64,000 bases of DNA from an uncultured Pirellulales bacterium (GCA_938015445.1 CALLPE010000029.1:1-64000), one strand, 5' to 3'. Shown: positions 53,125-62,967, counted from the first letter of the stretch. The notes: generated from the sequence alone by a model not told the origin. Program-made: numbers and translations.

Positions 53125-54930
53125 TTGCTGATCGTCCTGCGAGTCGGGCTGCTGGGGCTGTTCGATGGGGATTTTGATCAGCGGGCCGGTGCTGCTGCCC
53201 ACCCCGCCGCGAAGTTCCTGGGGTGGCGTGCGGCTGGCAGCGGCAGCTTTGGCGCTTTCGATCTCTGCGGCTTCGGCCCATTCTACCCGCTTGCGCGATA
53301 GCCCGATCTTCCGCTCCTCCGGGTCTACCCGCAGCACTTTGACCTCGATGACCTCGCCCACTTTGACCACGTCTTCCGGGTTTTCCACTTTGTGATCGGC
53401 CAGTTCCGAGACGTGCAGCAGACCTTCCAGCCCTTCCTCCAACCCAACGAAGACGCCGAAGTTGGTGATCTTAGTGACCGGCCCTTTGACGATCTGTCCC
53501 GGCTGGTACTTGTTTGGTATTTCTTTCTCCCAGGGGTCTTCGGTCAGTTGTTTCAGCCCTAGAGCGATGCGGCGGCGGTCCTGATCGACGGCCAACACGC
53601 GGCACTCTATCTCCTGGCCTTTTTCCAGCATTTCGCTGGGATGGGTGATCTTGCGGGTCCAAGACATGTCGCTGACGTGCAGCAGACCGTCGATCCCTTC
53701 TTCCAGCTCGACGAACGCCCCATAAGTCGTCAGATTGCGCACGGTGCCCTTGACGATGCTGCCGACCGGGTAGCGCTCGGCCGCGTAATCCCAAGGATTC
53801 TGCTGGGTTTGTTTCATGCCCAGCGAGATCTCGTGCTTTTCTTTGTCGATCTTCAGCACTACCACTTCGATTTCGTCGTCCACTTGGACCAGTTCGCTCG
53901 GGTGGTTGACGCGCTTGGTCCACGACATCTCGCTGATATGGACTAATCCTTCCACGCCTTCTTCCAGTTTGACGAACACCCCGTAGTTCATCACGTTGAC
54001 CACTTTGCCGCGGACATGACTGCCGACGGGGTACTTCAGTTCGATATTTTCCCACGGGCTGGGCGTGCGTTGCTTCAGTCCCAAGGCGATCTTTTCCCGT
54101 TCGCGGTCCACGTGAAGTATGACGACTTCGATTTCCTGATCGATGGAGAGCATTTCCGAGGGGTGATTGACGCGGCCCCAGCTCATGTCGGTGACATGCA
54201 GCAGGCCGTCGATGCCGCCCAGGTCCACGAAAGCCCCGAAGTCGGCGATGTTCTTGACTACTCCTTTGCGGCGTTGGCCTGGCTCCAGTTCGGCCAGCAA
54301 TTGAGCCTTTTTCTCGGCGCGTTCCTGCTCGATCAGTGCCCGGCGGCTGACGACGATGTTGCGGCGGGCCTCGTCGATCTTCAGCACGATGCACTGTACA
54401 ACTCGACCTATGTAGTCGCCGATGTCGGCCGGTCGGCGGATATCGACTTGGCTGGCCGGCAGGAACACGTTCACCCCGATGTCGACCAGCAATCCCCCTT
54501 TTATCTTGCGCGTAACAACGCCGGTAACTACGTCCCCTTCGCGTACCGACTCCATGACCTTCATCCAGGCGGCAATCTTCTCGGCTTTCCGCTTGCTGAG
54601 CGTGACCATGCAGCGCGGCTCGTCGGCCAGTCCGTAGATGTCCTCGACGTCTTCGATGAAGACTTTGACAACTTGGCCGGGTTCGGGGGGCGGCTCGTCC
54701 TCGCTCCATTCGTTGCGGAAGACGATCCCTTCGCTCTTGTAACCCACATCCACCAGCACCACGTCGCCTTCCACACGCAGCACTCGTCCGTCGACGATCT
54801 GGTTGACGGCGATTTCCTGGGCAGTCCAGTCGATGTCTTCTTCGCGGGCGCCGGCCATCGCCGCCGCCAACTCCTGCTGCCACTCCTCGTTGGACTGGTC
54901 CAACTCCCGAATAAGATTTCGATTTACCAT
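53119..54930 (-). CDS. rpsA: 30S ribosomal protein S1
   Basis: Ribosomal protein S1 helps mRNA bind the 30S subunit. The 603-aa protein has six S1 domains, at about 43-110, 124-190, 207-275, 292-362, 377-449 and 464-537, with well-conserved units such as [54 protein letters not shown] and [24 protein letters not shown]. The C-terminal tail is Gln/Pro/Asp-rich and short. I chose the ATG at 54930, right after a GGAGA; the frame is open to 55086. A TTGCCG-N17-TATACT promoter lies upstream. It converges on the other S1-domain gene, and its stop lies in a microsatellite-like repeat. Confidence 0.96.
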   Translation of the reverse strand: MVNRNLIRELDQSNEEWQQELAAAMAGAREEDIDWTAQEIAVNQIVDGRVLRVEGDVVLVDVGYKSEGIVFRNEWSEDEPPPEPGQVVKVFIEDVEDIYGLADEPRCMVTLSKRKAEKIAAWMKVMESVREGDVVTGVVTRKIKGGLLVDIGVNVFLPASQVDIRRPADIGDYIGRVVQCIVLKIDEARRNIVVSRRALIEQERAEKKAQLLAELEPGQRRKGVVKNIADFGAFVDLGGIDGLLHVTDMSWGRVNHPSEMLSIDQEIEVVILHVDREREKIALGLKQRTPSPWENIELKYPVGSHVRGKVVNVMNYGVFVKLEEGVEGLVHISEMSWTKRVNHPSELVQVDDEIEVVVLKIDKEKHEISLGMKQTQQNPWDYAAERYPVGSIVKGTVRNLTTYGAFVELEEGIDGLLHVSDMSWTRKITHPSEMLEKGQEIECRVLAVDQDRRRIALGLKQLTEDPWEKEIPNKYQPGQIVKGPVTKITNFGVFVGLEEGLEGLLHVSELADHKVENPEDVVKVGEVIEVKVLRVDPEERKIGLSRKRVEWAEAAEIESAKAAAASRTPPQELRGGVGSSTGPLIKIPIEQPQQPDSQDDQQQ

Positions 54931-55040
54931 GTCTCTCCAGCAAACAATCAGACTGTTAGTAAACACTCGTTCAGCAAGCGGATCGTCGTCTTCCGAAACC
55001 CGCTGCGGCAGGGAGCCAAAACTTTGCCAAGCAAGCCCCC

Positions 55041-55069
55041 AGTATAGCAACCCGACTGCAAAGCGGCAA
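55041..55069 (-). promoter_or_regulatory. rpsA: Promoter of rpsA
   Basis: On the minus strand TTGCCG (55069-55064) and TATACT (55046-55041) are separated by 17 bases. The leader before the ATG at 54930 would be about 104 nt. Confidence 0.65.
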
Positions 55070-55086
55070 TGCGGCAGCAGGAGCAA

Positions 55087-55114
55087 TTGACACGATTAGC
55101 TGACGTTATAAAAT
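55087..55114 (+). promoter_or_regulatory. argB: Promoter of argB
   Basis: TTGACA (55087-55092) and TAAAAT (55109-55114) are 16 bases apart, eleven of twelve consensus positions. The start near 55121 gives a leader of about 92 nt. It lies back to back with the rpsA promoter. Confidence 0.7.
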
Positions 55115-55212
55115 ACGTAGTTTCCCCGGTGCGATTTGTTGCCGCCGGGGTTCTTCTTTTTCAGCCGGCCGACCAGTGCGCGACGGCCGAATATTTGCCG
55201 GGGAGAAGAACC

Positions 55213-56151
55213 TTGGAAGAAGCCATTCACAAAGCCGATGTGCTGATCGAGGCGCTGACCTGGATTCGCCGGTTCCGGGGCAAGATCACAGTGGTCAAGC
55301 TCGGCGGCAGCATCATGGACGAATCTGTCGCCCTGAACCACCTGTTGCTGGACGTGGTGTTCATGGAGACCGTGGGCATGAGGCCGGTGATCGTCCACGG
55401 GGGCGGGGCGGCAATCAGCCGGGCGATGAACGCCGCCGGATTACAGCCCCGCTTCGTCCAGGGCCGCCGTTATACCGACGCCGAAACGCTGAAAATCGTC
55501 GAACGTGTACTGGCCGAGCAGATAAACGACCAGATTGTCCGCCAGATCAACGAATTGGGCGGCCGTGCCCAGGGACTGAACTTTCGCACCGCAAATGTGC
55601 TCTACGGCGAGAAACTCACTCTGCAAGACCAGGACGGACAACCGATCGACTTGGGGTACGTGGGCACAATAACGCGCGTCGATCGGGAGACCATCGAAAA
55701 CATGTGCTACGCCGGCATTGTGCCGGTCATCCCCTCGATGTGCCTGACCGAAGACGGCCAGAAACTCAACGTCAACGCCGATACCGCAGCCACTGCCGTT
55801 GCCCAGGCCATCCAGGCCGAAAAACTTGTGTATCTTAGCGATGTTAACGGCGTGCGGCGGGTTAAAGACGACCCCAATACGCTCATCGACACGCTCACCG
55901 ACGAGGAAGCACGGAAACTGATCAGCAACGGCGCAGTCGATGCCGGCATGATACCCAAGGTTCAAGCCTGCCTGGAAACCCTCGACCGCGGCGTGCGGAA
56001 GGTGCACATCATCGATGGCCGCCTGCGGCATTCGTTACTACTGGAAATCTACACCACCAAAGGAGTCGGCACGCAAATAGTCCGCTCCGCCGGAGAAAAC
56101 GAAAACACCTTGCGTGGCACACGGGGAAACATCAGGCAGTGTGCCGGCTGA
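55213..56151 (+). CDS. argB: Acetylglutamate kinase
   Basis: Second step of arginine synthesis: ATP phosphorylates N-acetylglutamate. The 312-aa protein has the amino-acid-kinase fold with [12 protein letters not shown] (Lys of the nucleotide site), [44 protein letters not shown] and VYLSDVNGV, and ends GVGTQIV. The start is a TTG at 55213 with GGAGA six bases upstream; the earlier ATG at 55069 would start before the promoter and give a strange N-terminus. The stop is 21 bases before argD, so the two are probably one transcript. Cytosolic. Confidence 0.95.
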   Translation: MEEAIHKADVLIEALTWIRRFRGKITVVKLGGSIMDESVALNHLLLDVVFMETVGMRPVIVHGGGAAISRAMNAAGLQPRFVQGRRYTDAETLKIVERVLAEQINDQIVRQINELGGRAQGLNFRTANVLYGEKLTLQDQDGQPIDLGYVGTITRVDRETIENMCYAGIVPVIPSMCLTEDGQKLNVNADTAATAVAQAIQAEKLVYLSDVNGVRRVKDDPNTLIDTLTDEEARKLISNGAVDAGMIPKVQACLETLDRGVRKVHIIDGRLRHSLLLEIYTTKGVGTQIVRSAGENENTLRGTRGNIRQCAG

Positions 56152-56172
56152 TACTTGCCTGTGGATGCAGAC

Positions 56173-57378
56173 ATGCCGCTTAGCTCCAGCGAAACCATTG
56201 CTCTGTTTCAAAAGTACGTAGTCCCGAACTACAACCGCTTTCCCGTGGCCCTGGTGCGCGGCGAAGGTTCATGGGTCTGGGATGCCGAGGGAAATCGCTA
56301 TCTGGATTTGTTTCCCGGCTGGGGGTGCAATTTGCTGGGCCACTGCCCGCCGCTGGTGGTGGAAGCCGTCCGCGATCAGCTTGGCAAGCTGATCCACGTG
56401 CCCAACACCTGGTACACCGAAGTTCAAGGCCAATGGGCCGCGGCACTCAGCCAGCGGAGCTTCGGCGGGCAAGCGTTCTTTTGCAATTCCGGGACCGAAG
56501 CCAACGAAGCGGCCATCAAGCTTATCCGCCTCCACTCGCCCCGACCGAAGTACAAGATAATCACCTTCGAGGGTGGTTTTCACGGCCGTACGCTGGGCTC
56601 TACTTCGGCCACAGCACAGCCGAAGTATCACGAAGGGCTAGGGCCGCTGATGGCCGGCTTCGTGTACGCGCCGTTTGGCGACCTGGAGGCGGTGGCTCGG
56701 CTGATCGACGACGAAACCGCCGCCATTCTGGTCGAGCCAATCCAGGGCGAAGGCGGAGTACGCATTGCGCCCGACGGTTTCCTGGCCGGTCTGCGCCGCT
56801 TGGCCGACGAGCATAAACTGCTGCTGGCTTTCGACGAAGTGCAAACCGGTTTCGGCCGCACTGGCGATTGGTTCGCCTATCAAGGTTTCGGCGTCACGCC
56901 CGACATTATGACGCTATCGAAGGCGTTATGCGGCGGTTTGGCCGGCGGGGCGATGCTGGTCAAGCCCGAGATAGCTCCCAGCCTGAGGCCGGGAATGCAC
57001 GCCTGCACTTTCGGCGGCAATCCCATCGCCGCTCGCGCTGGGTTGGCTGCTATCGAGATGATCGAGCGGGAGAACCTGCTGGTGCGCGCCAAGCAGCTTG
57101 GCGAACTGTTCGCCCAGCGCCTTACCCAATTGCAGCACCAGTGCCCGTTGATCCGCGAGGTTCGCGTCCGCGGCTTGATGATCGGCGTGGAGCTGTCGAT
57201 TGAAGGGGCGCCGATCGTCAAGGCGTGTCTGGAGCGCCGGTTGCTGGTCAACTGCACTCACTCGACGGTGATCCGTTTATTGCCAGCAATGACCCTCAGC
57301 GACGAATTGGCGCACCAAGGTTGCGACATCCTGGCCGAAGTGCTTCAACAGGCAGCCAATAGCACCGCCGTCCAATAA
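56173..57378 (+). CDS. argD: Acetylornithine aminotransferase
   Basis: PLP-dependent transaminase that makes N-acetylornithine from N-acetylglutamate semialdehyde. The 401-aa protein has LFPGWGCNLLGHCPP, FFCNSGTEANEAAIKLIRLH, FHGRTLGS, LVEPIQGEGGVR, LLAFDEVQTGFGRTGDWFAYQ and the lysine motif TLSKALCGG, then HACTFGGNPIAARA. I chose the ATG at 56173; a TTG at 56155 is possible and would start four bases after argB. The SD is weak, as expected for coupled translation. It is separated from argF by a 455-base gap that contains tandem repeats. Related ornithine or GABA transaminases cannot be fully excluded, but the context is clear. Confidence 0.93.
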   Translation: MPLSSSETIALFQKYVVPNYNRFPVALVRGEGSWVWDAEGNRYLDLFPGWGCNLLGHCPPLVVEAVRDQLGKLIHVPNTWYTEVQGQWAAALSQRSFGGQAFFCNSGTEANEAAIKLIRLHSPRPKYKIITFEGGFHGRTLGSTSATAQPKYHEGLGPLMAGFVYAPFGDLEAVARLIDDETAAILVEPIQGEGGVRIAPDGFLAGLRRLADEHKLLLAFDEVQTGFGRTGDWFAYQGFGVTPDIMTLSKALCGGLAGGAMLVKPEIAPSLRPGMHACTFGGNPIAARAGLAAIEMIERENLLVRAKQLGELFAQRLTQLQHQCPLIREVRVRGLMIGVELSIEGAPIVKACLERRLLVNCTHSTVIRLLPAMTLSDELAHQGCDILAEVLQQAANSTAVQ

Positions 57379-57833
57379 TGGACGACCGCGTCCCAGCCGG
57401 GCCAGCACAAGGCCCTCGCAGGCAGAAACTGTTTTTCTTGACGACTACGGCGAGTTGAAGACTCGGCACGCGGCCATTTCACAGCTTGGCAAACGACGAT
57501 TTGAAGACCTGGCATACACCAAACCGAGGACTTGGCCTACAGCGAACTGACGCCTTGGCCATCAACGATCCAAAGCACTGATCCAAAGCACTGGCAATCG
57601 ACGATCTAAGAACTTGACAATCTACGCACTGATACCGGCTAACAGGAGCATTCCGGCAGACAGCCGACGCCAAAGCCCGCGCTTTTGCCCGGCAGCCGTG
57701 CATACCGTTGTTTGCAACTAGGCAGCCTGCTCAGGCGGAACAAGCCGGGTGTACCGAACGGCGACATCGAAATTGTCAGCAAGGGAGCAATTCTGCTGTC
57801 AGCAACGGAGCGATCTTAAAGGAGCACATAGCG
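57379..57833. other. Gap between argD and argF filled by degenerate 23-bp repeats
   Basis: Most of the stretch from about 57500 to 57625 is a decayed 23-bp tandem array. No gene or clear terminator is visible. A TTGACA at 57614 lacks a good -10. Confidence 0.55.
57525..57629. repeat. Degenerate 23-bp tandem repeat
   Basis: Consecutive units of 23 bp begin cgaggacttggcctac (57525), tgacgccttggccatc (57548), caaagcactggcaatc (57584) and taagaacttgacaatc (57607). A partial 13-bp copy (caaagcactgatc) lies at 57571-57583, next to the third unit. They share a TTGGCxxTC core and a final cgaac/cgatc. Flanking sequence to about 57500 is similar but weaker. Confidence 0.7.
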
Positions 57834-58751
57834 ATGCGCCATCTGCTGACCGTGGCCGACCTGACGTCCGCAGAAATCGAACGCATCTTCGCCATCACCG
57901 AGGACTTGAAGACCAAGTTTCAGCAGGGGCTACGCGAGCCGTTGCTGCCAGGTCGGGTGATGGCCCTGTTATTCGAAAAACAATCGTTGCGCACCAGGGT
58001 AAGCTTCGAGGCGGCCATGATCCATCTGGGCGGTTCTTCGCTTTTCTTGGGCAGCGAGGTGGGATTCGGCCGTCGCGAGAGCTTGGCCGACTTCGGCCGG
58101 GTGCTGAGCGAGTACGTGGACGTGGTAGTCGTCCGCGCCAACCGACACCAGACCGTGGTGGACCTGGCCAAACATGCAAGCTGCTCGATCGTCAACGGGT
58201 TGACCGATTTCAGCCACCCCTGTCAGGCCCTGGCCGACTTGTACACGCTACGGGAAATGTTCGGTACACTCAAAGGACGAACGCTGGCCTGGGTAGGCGA
58301 CGCCAATAACGTGGCCCGCAGCCTGGCCTTGGCCTGTGGCAAGGTGGGCATGAAGTTCCGCATGGCTACGCCGGCCAAGTATCAGTTCGGGCAAGAAGCC
58401 CGCCAGTGGATCCGCGAACAAGTACCCGAGCTGGACATCGCAGTCACCACCGACCCTGTGGCCGTCGTCCGCGATGCAGACGTTGTGTACACCGACGTCT
58501 GGGTAAGCATGGGCCAGGAAGCCGAGCGACAAATTCGCCGCCTCGATTTCGGTCCCTATCAGGTGAACAGTGCGCTAATGTCTCACGCCCCAAAAAGCGC
58601 GCTTTTCATGCACTGCCTGCCGGCACATCGCGGCGAAGAAGTGACCGATGAGGTGATCGACGGCCCGCAAAGCATCGTCCTCCGTCAGGCCTCCAATCGC
58701 CTTCATGTCCAAAAGGGCATTTTAGTGTGGCTGCTGGGAGCAAAAAGCTAG
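57834..58751 (+). CDS. argF: Ornithine carbamoyltransferase
   Basis: Converts ornithine and carbamoyl phosphate to citrulline. The 305-aa protein has the carbamoyl-phosphate motif as SLRTR (usual STRTR), then GRRESLADFGRVLSEYVDVVVVR, the HPCQALADL motif, AWVGDANNVARSL, YTDVWVSMGQE and the ornithine loop HCLPAHRGEEVTDEV. AAAGGAG lies nine bases before the ATG; an upstream frame from 57708 has no support. The gene follows argB and argD but behind a 455-base gap, so it may have its own promoter. Cytosolic trimer by family. Confidence 0.95.
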   Translation: MRHLLTVADLTSAEIERIFAITEDLKTKFQQGLREPLLPGRVMALLFEKQSLRTRVSFEAAMIHLGGSSLFLGSEVGFGRRESLADFGRVLSEYVDVVVVRANRHQTVVDLAKHASCSIVNGLTDFSHPCQALADLYTLREMFGTLKGRTLAWVGDANNVARSLALACGKVGMKFRMATPAKYQFGQEARQWIREQVPELDIAVTTDPVAVVRDADVVYTDVWVSMGQEAERQIRRLDFGPYQVNSALMSHAPKSALFMHCLPAHRGEEVTDEVIDGPQSIVLRQASNRLHVQKGILVWLLGAKS

Positions 58752-58859
58752 TCACGCACTTGGTCAGCGAACACCGTCAGACAGGACACCGCCACCTGGG
58801 CGATAATGGCCCTCAGCAAGAAATAGCGGGCAAGCCTACCAGCGGGGTAATTGCTTGCG

Positions 58860-60152
58860 ATGTTCACCCTTCGGGCACGATACGTTTTTCCTGTCTGTGC
58901 GCCGCCCATCTGCGGCGGCACGGTGAGCATCGAGGGACAGCGCGTCATTGCTGTCGGCAGCGTCCCGGCAGGCGGCCCTGTACACGACCTGGGCGATGCG
59001 GCAATCTTGCCTGGCCTGGTCAACGCCCACACTCATCTGGAGTTCAGTCGGTTGGAAGCCCCGCTGGGCAATCCCGGCATCGGTTTTGCCTACTGGCTTC
59101 AGCGAGTAATCGACTACCGCACAAGTTTTCCGCCGGATGAAGGTGCAATCCGGCAGGGCATCGATCAATCGGTAGCCAGCGGCACTACGTTGCTGGGCGA
59201 GATCGCACAAGGTAGCGCAAGCCACGAGGCGTTTCACGCCGGCCCGATTCGCGCGACAGTCTTTCTGGAGCTGATCGGCCCTACTGGTCAGCGAGCAGAG
59301 GAGGTGTTGCAATTGGCGCAAGACTTTCTCCGTGGGGCGTCCTCGTGCGGTGGCCAGTCGCAGCCAGCGGCCCAAAAGGCTTGCTTTACCCCGACCATCG
59401 CTACCAATTTCCGGCGTGGGCTTTCTCCTCATTCTCCATACAGCGTGCGCTGGGAACTGCTGCCGAAGCTAGTAGCTCTTTCCGCAGAGGCCGAAGTCCC
59501 GCTAGCAATCCATCTGGCCGAAAGCCGGGAAGAAATCGAGTTTTTGGCCACTGGCCGAGGCCCATTGCGGGAGTTTCTCCGACAGCGCGGCGCCTGGGAA
59601 GCGGGCATAGCGCCTATCGGAGCACGCCCGCTAGATTACCTCCACGTGCTGGCACAGGCCCATCGCACGCTGGTGATACATGGCAACTATTTGGACGAAG
59701 AAGAAATCGCCTTCGTTGCTGCTCATCGGCAAAAAATGGCGGTTGTGTATTGCCCGAGAAGCCACAGTTTCTTCCAGCACGCGCGGTATCGGCTTGGGGA
59801 AATGGCGCAAGCAGGCGTGTTGATAGCATTGGGCAGCGATAGCCGCGCATCGACGACGGACTTATCCATGCTGGCCGAGATGCAACACGCCGCGCAGCAG
59901 CATCCCGATGTGCCGCCGCAGCAAATTCTGGCGATGGCCACCATCAACGGCGCCCGCGCGCTGGGCTGGATGCATCTGTGCGGCAGTTTGGAGCCTGGAA
60001 AGCTGGCCGACCTGGTCGCAGTGGCATTGCCCGCCCGATGCCCTGACGATCCCCACGAGCTGCTGATGAGCGGCGACTTGCCGATTCTCGCCGTTTACTG
60101 CGGCGGGCTCCCAGTTTCTGCAACCGACATACTCAGCCGGCCCGGTGGATGA
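58860..60152 (+). CDS. Amidohydrolase-superfamily metal-dependent deaminase/hydrolase
   Basis: A 430-aa cytosolic protein of the TRZ/ATZ-type amidohydrolases. Metal ligands are in LVNAHTHLEFS (HxH), AIHLAESREEIEF, LVIHGNYLDEEE and ALGSDSRAS (Asp). The barrel is flanked by a composite beta domain (VSIEGQRVIAVGSVP, and LEPGKLADLVAVALP). This layout fits aminodeoxyfutalosine or S-adenosylhomocysteine/methylthioadenosine deaminases, and others; the substrate cannot be decided from motifs alone. I used the ATG at 58860; a TTG at 58851 is an alternative and the SD is weak. No neighbour in a menaquinone or methionine pathway is visible. Confidence 0.85.
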   Translation: MFTLRARYVFPVCAPPICGGTVSIEGQRVIAVGSVPAGGPVHDLGDAAILPGLVNAHTHLEFSRLEAPLGNPGIGFAYWLQRVIDYRTSFPPDEGAIRQGIDQSVASGTTLLGEIAQGSASHEAFHAGPIRATVFLELIGPTGQRAEEVLQLAQDFLRGASSCGGQSQPAAQKACFTPTIATNFRRGLSPHSPYSVRWELLPKLVALSAEAEVPLAIHLAESREEIEFLATGRGPLREFLRQRGAWEAGIAPIGARPLDYLHVLAQAHRTLVIHGNYLDEEEIAFVAAHRQKMAVVYCPRSHSFFQHARYRLGEMAQAGVLIALGSDSRASTTDLSMLAEMQHAAQQHPDVPPQQILAMATINGARALGWMHLCGSLEPGKLADLVAVALPARCPDDPHELLMSGDLPILAVYCGGLPVSATDILSRPGG

Positions 60153-60219
60153 ATGGTTTACGCAGCGTTCCAGCGGCAGATTGCCACAGGCCGGCTCGCC
60201 ATCGCCAGGACGACACTAC

Positions 60220-61542
60220 TCAATCCTGGCGGGGATCTCCTTGTAGATAACGATAAATCGCTTTTGCTAACTGCCGGCCGACGGTCAGATATCCTTCAGT
60301 AGTGCTGTGCGGCGTGTTCCAGGCCGTTTCCAGGGTCACAGCCACCACGTGCTTTCTGGTATTTTGGGTAACCCAGTTCTTGCTGATCGCTTGCCAGCGC
60401 TTGTCATAGCCGGCGCCAGACTCTCGGGTTTTAGTGCTCAGCGGCAGCGGGCCGGTGATCTCGGCCTTTGCGGCTGCCACGAAGCGATCTAGGTTCCGCT
60501 GCCCTATCTGGTTGAGTAGCTCTTTCGGGGACGCGAAGAAGAACGTCGGATCGTTGGCCGCCGGGTTGTGCAAATCGATGAATAAGTCGAATCGGCCCTC
60601 CGAGTCCATTTGGCGGATGATCTTTTGCACAGCCGCCACTGCTGGGAAATACGGCTCATCCGTCCAGTCGCGGTTATGATCGTGCGGCTTTTGCTCTTTG
60701 CCGCCTGCGCCGATGGCCGTGTTGTCCACATCCATCAGCGGCACCACCACGAACTCGGCTCTCTTGCGCAGTGCAATTGCCTCCGGTTGGTCGGAAATGA
60801 GCCATTCGAGCAGCCCCCGAGCCACCCAGCTCGAGCCACTTTCCCAGGCGTGCTGCCGGGCAATCACTACCACTCCGTAAGGTGGCGGCTGGGCATCGGT
60901 CGTTTGGCAGATGCGCACCGCCGGGGTGGAGCGGCCCTCGCGGCTGCGGCACAGCTCGAACTGCTGGGCGAATCGACACTGCTGGGCAGCCAGCTTACAT
61001 AGCGCAGCAGCATCGGAGGGCACAAAAGGCGGCCCCCACGCGAACCATGCTTCCGCCGCATCGATCCTCTGCTGGTACACGATGCGCCTTCCGTCGCGCT
61101 TGCCGGGCGCAGTCTGCTGCCACATGCGACCGTCGAGGCTGTAGGCAGCACGGTCGGGCGTGGCCCAGGGAGCTTCGCCTACGTCCAGAGTGATCGTCTG
61201 GCCCGGGTCGATGCCGGTAAGCTTGAAGTACCACCAGCAGCGCCAGCCGCGATCGGCATGAGGCGCGGGAGAGATGCGCACGAGGCGATTTTCCTGGTCG
61301 AGCGTTTCGACTTTCGCTGAGCCGCCCTCGAAATCGGCCGTTACCCGCAGTTCCGCAGCAAATGCGCTCCCGGGCACCGGCCCAACCAGCACCCCAGCGG
61401 CCAACATCATGCCCGTCAACAAGGCCAACGGCGCCTTTGCCGCCACCTTGAGCCGCTGGCAATACGAAAACCGGAAACGGATTGTCGCACCACACCGCGC
61501 GAGAATATTGCAGCCGGTGGTAGAACAGCTTTTAAGGGTCAT
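60220..61542 (-). CDS. Exported M14-family zinc carboxypeptidase-like protein
   Basis: A 440-aa protein with an internal hydrophobic signal segment (about 38-62, APLALLTGMMLAAGVLVGPVPGSAFA) after a basic N-terminus. An N-terminal beta domain (about 65-195) with WWYFKLTGIDPGQTITLDV is typical of cytosolic-carboxypeptidase-like M14 enzymes. The peptidase domain has VIARQHAWESGSSW (HxxE zinc ligands), LFIDLHNPAANDPTFFFAS (third His), and VVAVTLETAWNT (catalytic Glu). The substrate is unknown. GGGAGC sits five to six bases before the ATG at 61542; a longer frame to 61578 exists. It stands alone; the divergent region holds an inverted-repeat element. Confidence 0.85.
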   Translation of the reverse strand: MTLKSCSTTGCNILARCGATIRFRFSYCQRLKVAAKAPLALLTGMMLAAGVLVGPVPGSAFAAELRVTADFEGGSAKVETLDQENRLVRISPAPHADRGWRCWWYFKLTGIDPGQTITLDVGEAPWATPDRAAYSLDGRMWQQTAPGKRDGRRIVYQQRIDAAEAWFAWGPPFVPSDAAALCKLAAQQCRFAQQFELCRSREGRSTPAVRICQTTDAQPPPYGVVVIARQHAWESGSSWVARGLLEWLISDQPEAIALRKRAEFVVVPLMDVDNTAIGAGGKEQKPHDHNRDWTDEPYFPAVAAVQKIIRQMDSEGRFDLFIDLHNPAANDPTFFFASPKELLNQIGQRNLDRFVAAAKAEITGPLPLSTKTRESGAGYDKRWQAISKNWVTQNTRKHVVAVTLETAWNTPHSTTEGYLTVGRQLAKAIYRYLQGDPRQD

Positions 61543-61920
61543 CTTTAGCTCCCTCTGCGTGCCTTTGAGATTTAGCACGGATTGGTAAGAGCCTCTAACA
61601 AAACCACCTTTCCTGACACACTATCCCCAGTAGAGGGCTGGTCGAACCTTTCAAAGATTTCGTTTTGTTAAAGGCTCTGCGGAAGGTCGTGTTGTACAGG
61701 TTCACACGCATCGTGCGTGCCACATGGCGGCAAAACATGCATCGAAAGGCGAGGGTAGGTCGGTGGGGCTGTACTGCTGGAATGTTCGCGCTCCACAAGT
61801 GCCCCTGTCATTGGTACATTAGTCTAGCCCCGCTGCCGTATCAAGCCGCTAACAATGAATTCTTCACCAATTACAAGTGTCATAGCCACAGCACATCATC
61901 TGTCGTTTCCGCAGCACACC
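61543..61920. other. Divergent gap with inverted-repeat element
   Basis: Holds the imperfect 91-bp element at 61588-61678 between the M14 gene and miaA. No other gene is evident. An in-frame ATG at 61855 could start miaA. Confidence 0.5.
61588..61678. repeat. 91-bp element with 18-bp terminal inverted repeats (MITE-like)
   Basis: agagcctctaacaaaacc (61588-61605) is repeated in inverted orientation at 61661-61678 with two mismatches. The interior shows no gene. No target-site duplication is obvious. The ends look like those of an insertion-sequence remnant or miniature element, but only one copy is in the window. Confidence 0.45.
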
Positions 61921-62967
61921 ATGAGTTTGGAAGTTCCCCTGTCTGCCGAATGCTGGTATTTGACCGGGCCTACGGCGTCGGGCAAGACAGCGGTGGGAAT
62001 CGCGCTGGCCGAGCTTCTCGGCGCGGAGATCATCAGCATGGATTCAATGGCGTTGTACAAGGGTATGGACATCGGTACAGCCAAGCCAACGCCCGACCAG
62101 CGCGCCCGGGTACCGCATCATCTGGTCGATATACTCCAACCGCATCAGGACTTCAGTTTGGCGCAGTATTTGTCGGCAGCCGCCCGGGCAGCCGATGACA
62201 TCCGCAGCCGAGGCAAGCAGGTGCTTTTCGTGGGCGGCACACCGCTTTACCTGAAGGGGTTGTTGCGGGGCATTTTCCAGGGGCCGCCGGCCGATTGGGA
62301 ATTCCGACAACGCCTGCAAGCCGAGGCCGCTCGACAACCGCCCGGCTGGCTCCACCAGCAACTGGAAAGCGTGGACCCCCAAGCGGCAGCCCGGCTGCAT
62401 CCCAACGACGCCCGCCGACTGATTCGCGCATTAGAGGTCTTCGTCAAGACCGGCAGACCGATCAGTCAATGGCAGCAGCAGTTCGACAAGGGCGCGCCGG
62501 CCAGCCAGCGTCGGGTTTTTGTGCTCGCTTGGCCCCGCCAAGAACTCTACCGGCGCATAGACCAGCGCGTGGAGCAGATGTTCGCCGCCGGATTGGTGGA
62601 GGAAGTGCAAAGGCTGCTCCGACAAGCCGCCCCCCAAAATGCCCTGCAACATGCTGAATCTTCTGCCGCCGCCGCCAAGCGTAATGTTGGGGCACCGGGC
62701 GCAAGCGTTCGGGAATTGCATCCGCAGGTCTTTAGCCGGACTGCCCTTCAGGCGGTCGGATACCGTGAAGTTATCGAGTATCTACAGCAGCGGCGTGACC
62801 TGCCGGAAACGATCGCGCTTGTCAAACAGCGCACTCGCCAACTCGCCAAGCGCCAGGTAACTTGGTTCCGCAGCCTTAGCGAGTGCCGCTTTGTGCCTGT
62901 CAGCGGTCAATTAGAAGCGCAGTGTCTGGCTCAGGCCATCCTGAGCGCCGGGCGACAGGGCGAGTGA
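61921..62967 (+). CDS. miaA: tRNA dimethylallyltransferase
   Basis: Adds the dimethylallyl group to A37 of tRNAs that read UNN codons. The 348-aa protein has the P-loop LTGPTASGKTAVGIALA, then EIISMDSMALYKGMDIGTAKP, VPHHLVDILQPHQDFSLAQY, VGGTPLYLKGLLRGIF, LHPNDARRLIRALEV and QAVGYREVIEYL. A stretch of about 35 Ala/Gln-rich residues (about 235-270, AAPQNALQHAESSAAAAKR) before SRTALQAVGYREV is an insertion compared with the usual family. I chose the ATG at 61921 for the family N-terminus; neither this nor the ATG at 61855 has a good SD. It lies upstream of aspS. Confidence 0.93.
   Translation: MSLEVPLSAECWYLTGPTASGKTAVGIALAELLGAEIISMDSMALYKGMDIGTAKPTPDQRARVPHHLVDILQPHQDFSLAQYLSAAARAADDIRSRGKQVLFVGGTPLYLKGLLRGIFQGPPADWEFRQRLQAEAARQPPGWLHQQLESVDPQAAARLHPNDARRLIRALEVFVKTGRPISQWQQQFDKGAPASQRRVFVLAWPRQELYRRIDQRVEQMFAAGLVEEVQRLLRQAAPQNALQHAESSAAAAKRNVGAPGASVRELHPQVFSRTALQAVGYREVIEYLQQRRDLPETIALVKQRTRQLAKRQVTWFRSLSECRFVPVSGQLEAQCLAQAILSAGRQGE

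Noticed and set aside
55069-55212. Longer argB starting at the ATG at 55069
   Set aside because: It would start upstream of the promoter at 55087-55114, and the TTG at 55213 has GGAGA and fits the family.
57599-57640. TTGACA at 57614 as an argF promoter
   Set aside because: No acceptable -10 follows, and the hexamer is part of a degenerate repeat unit.
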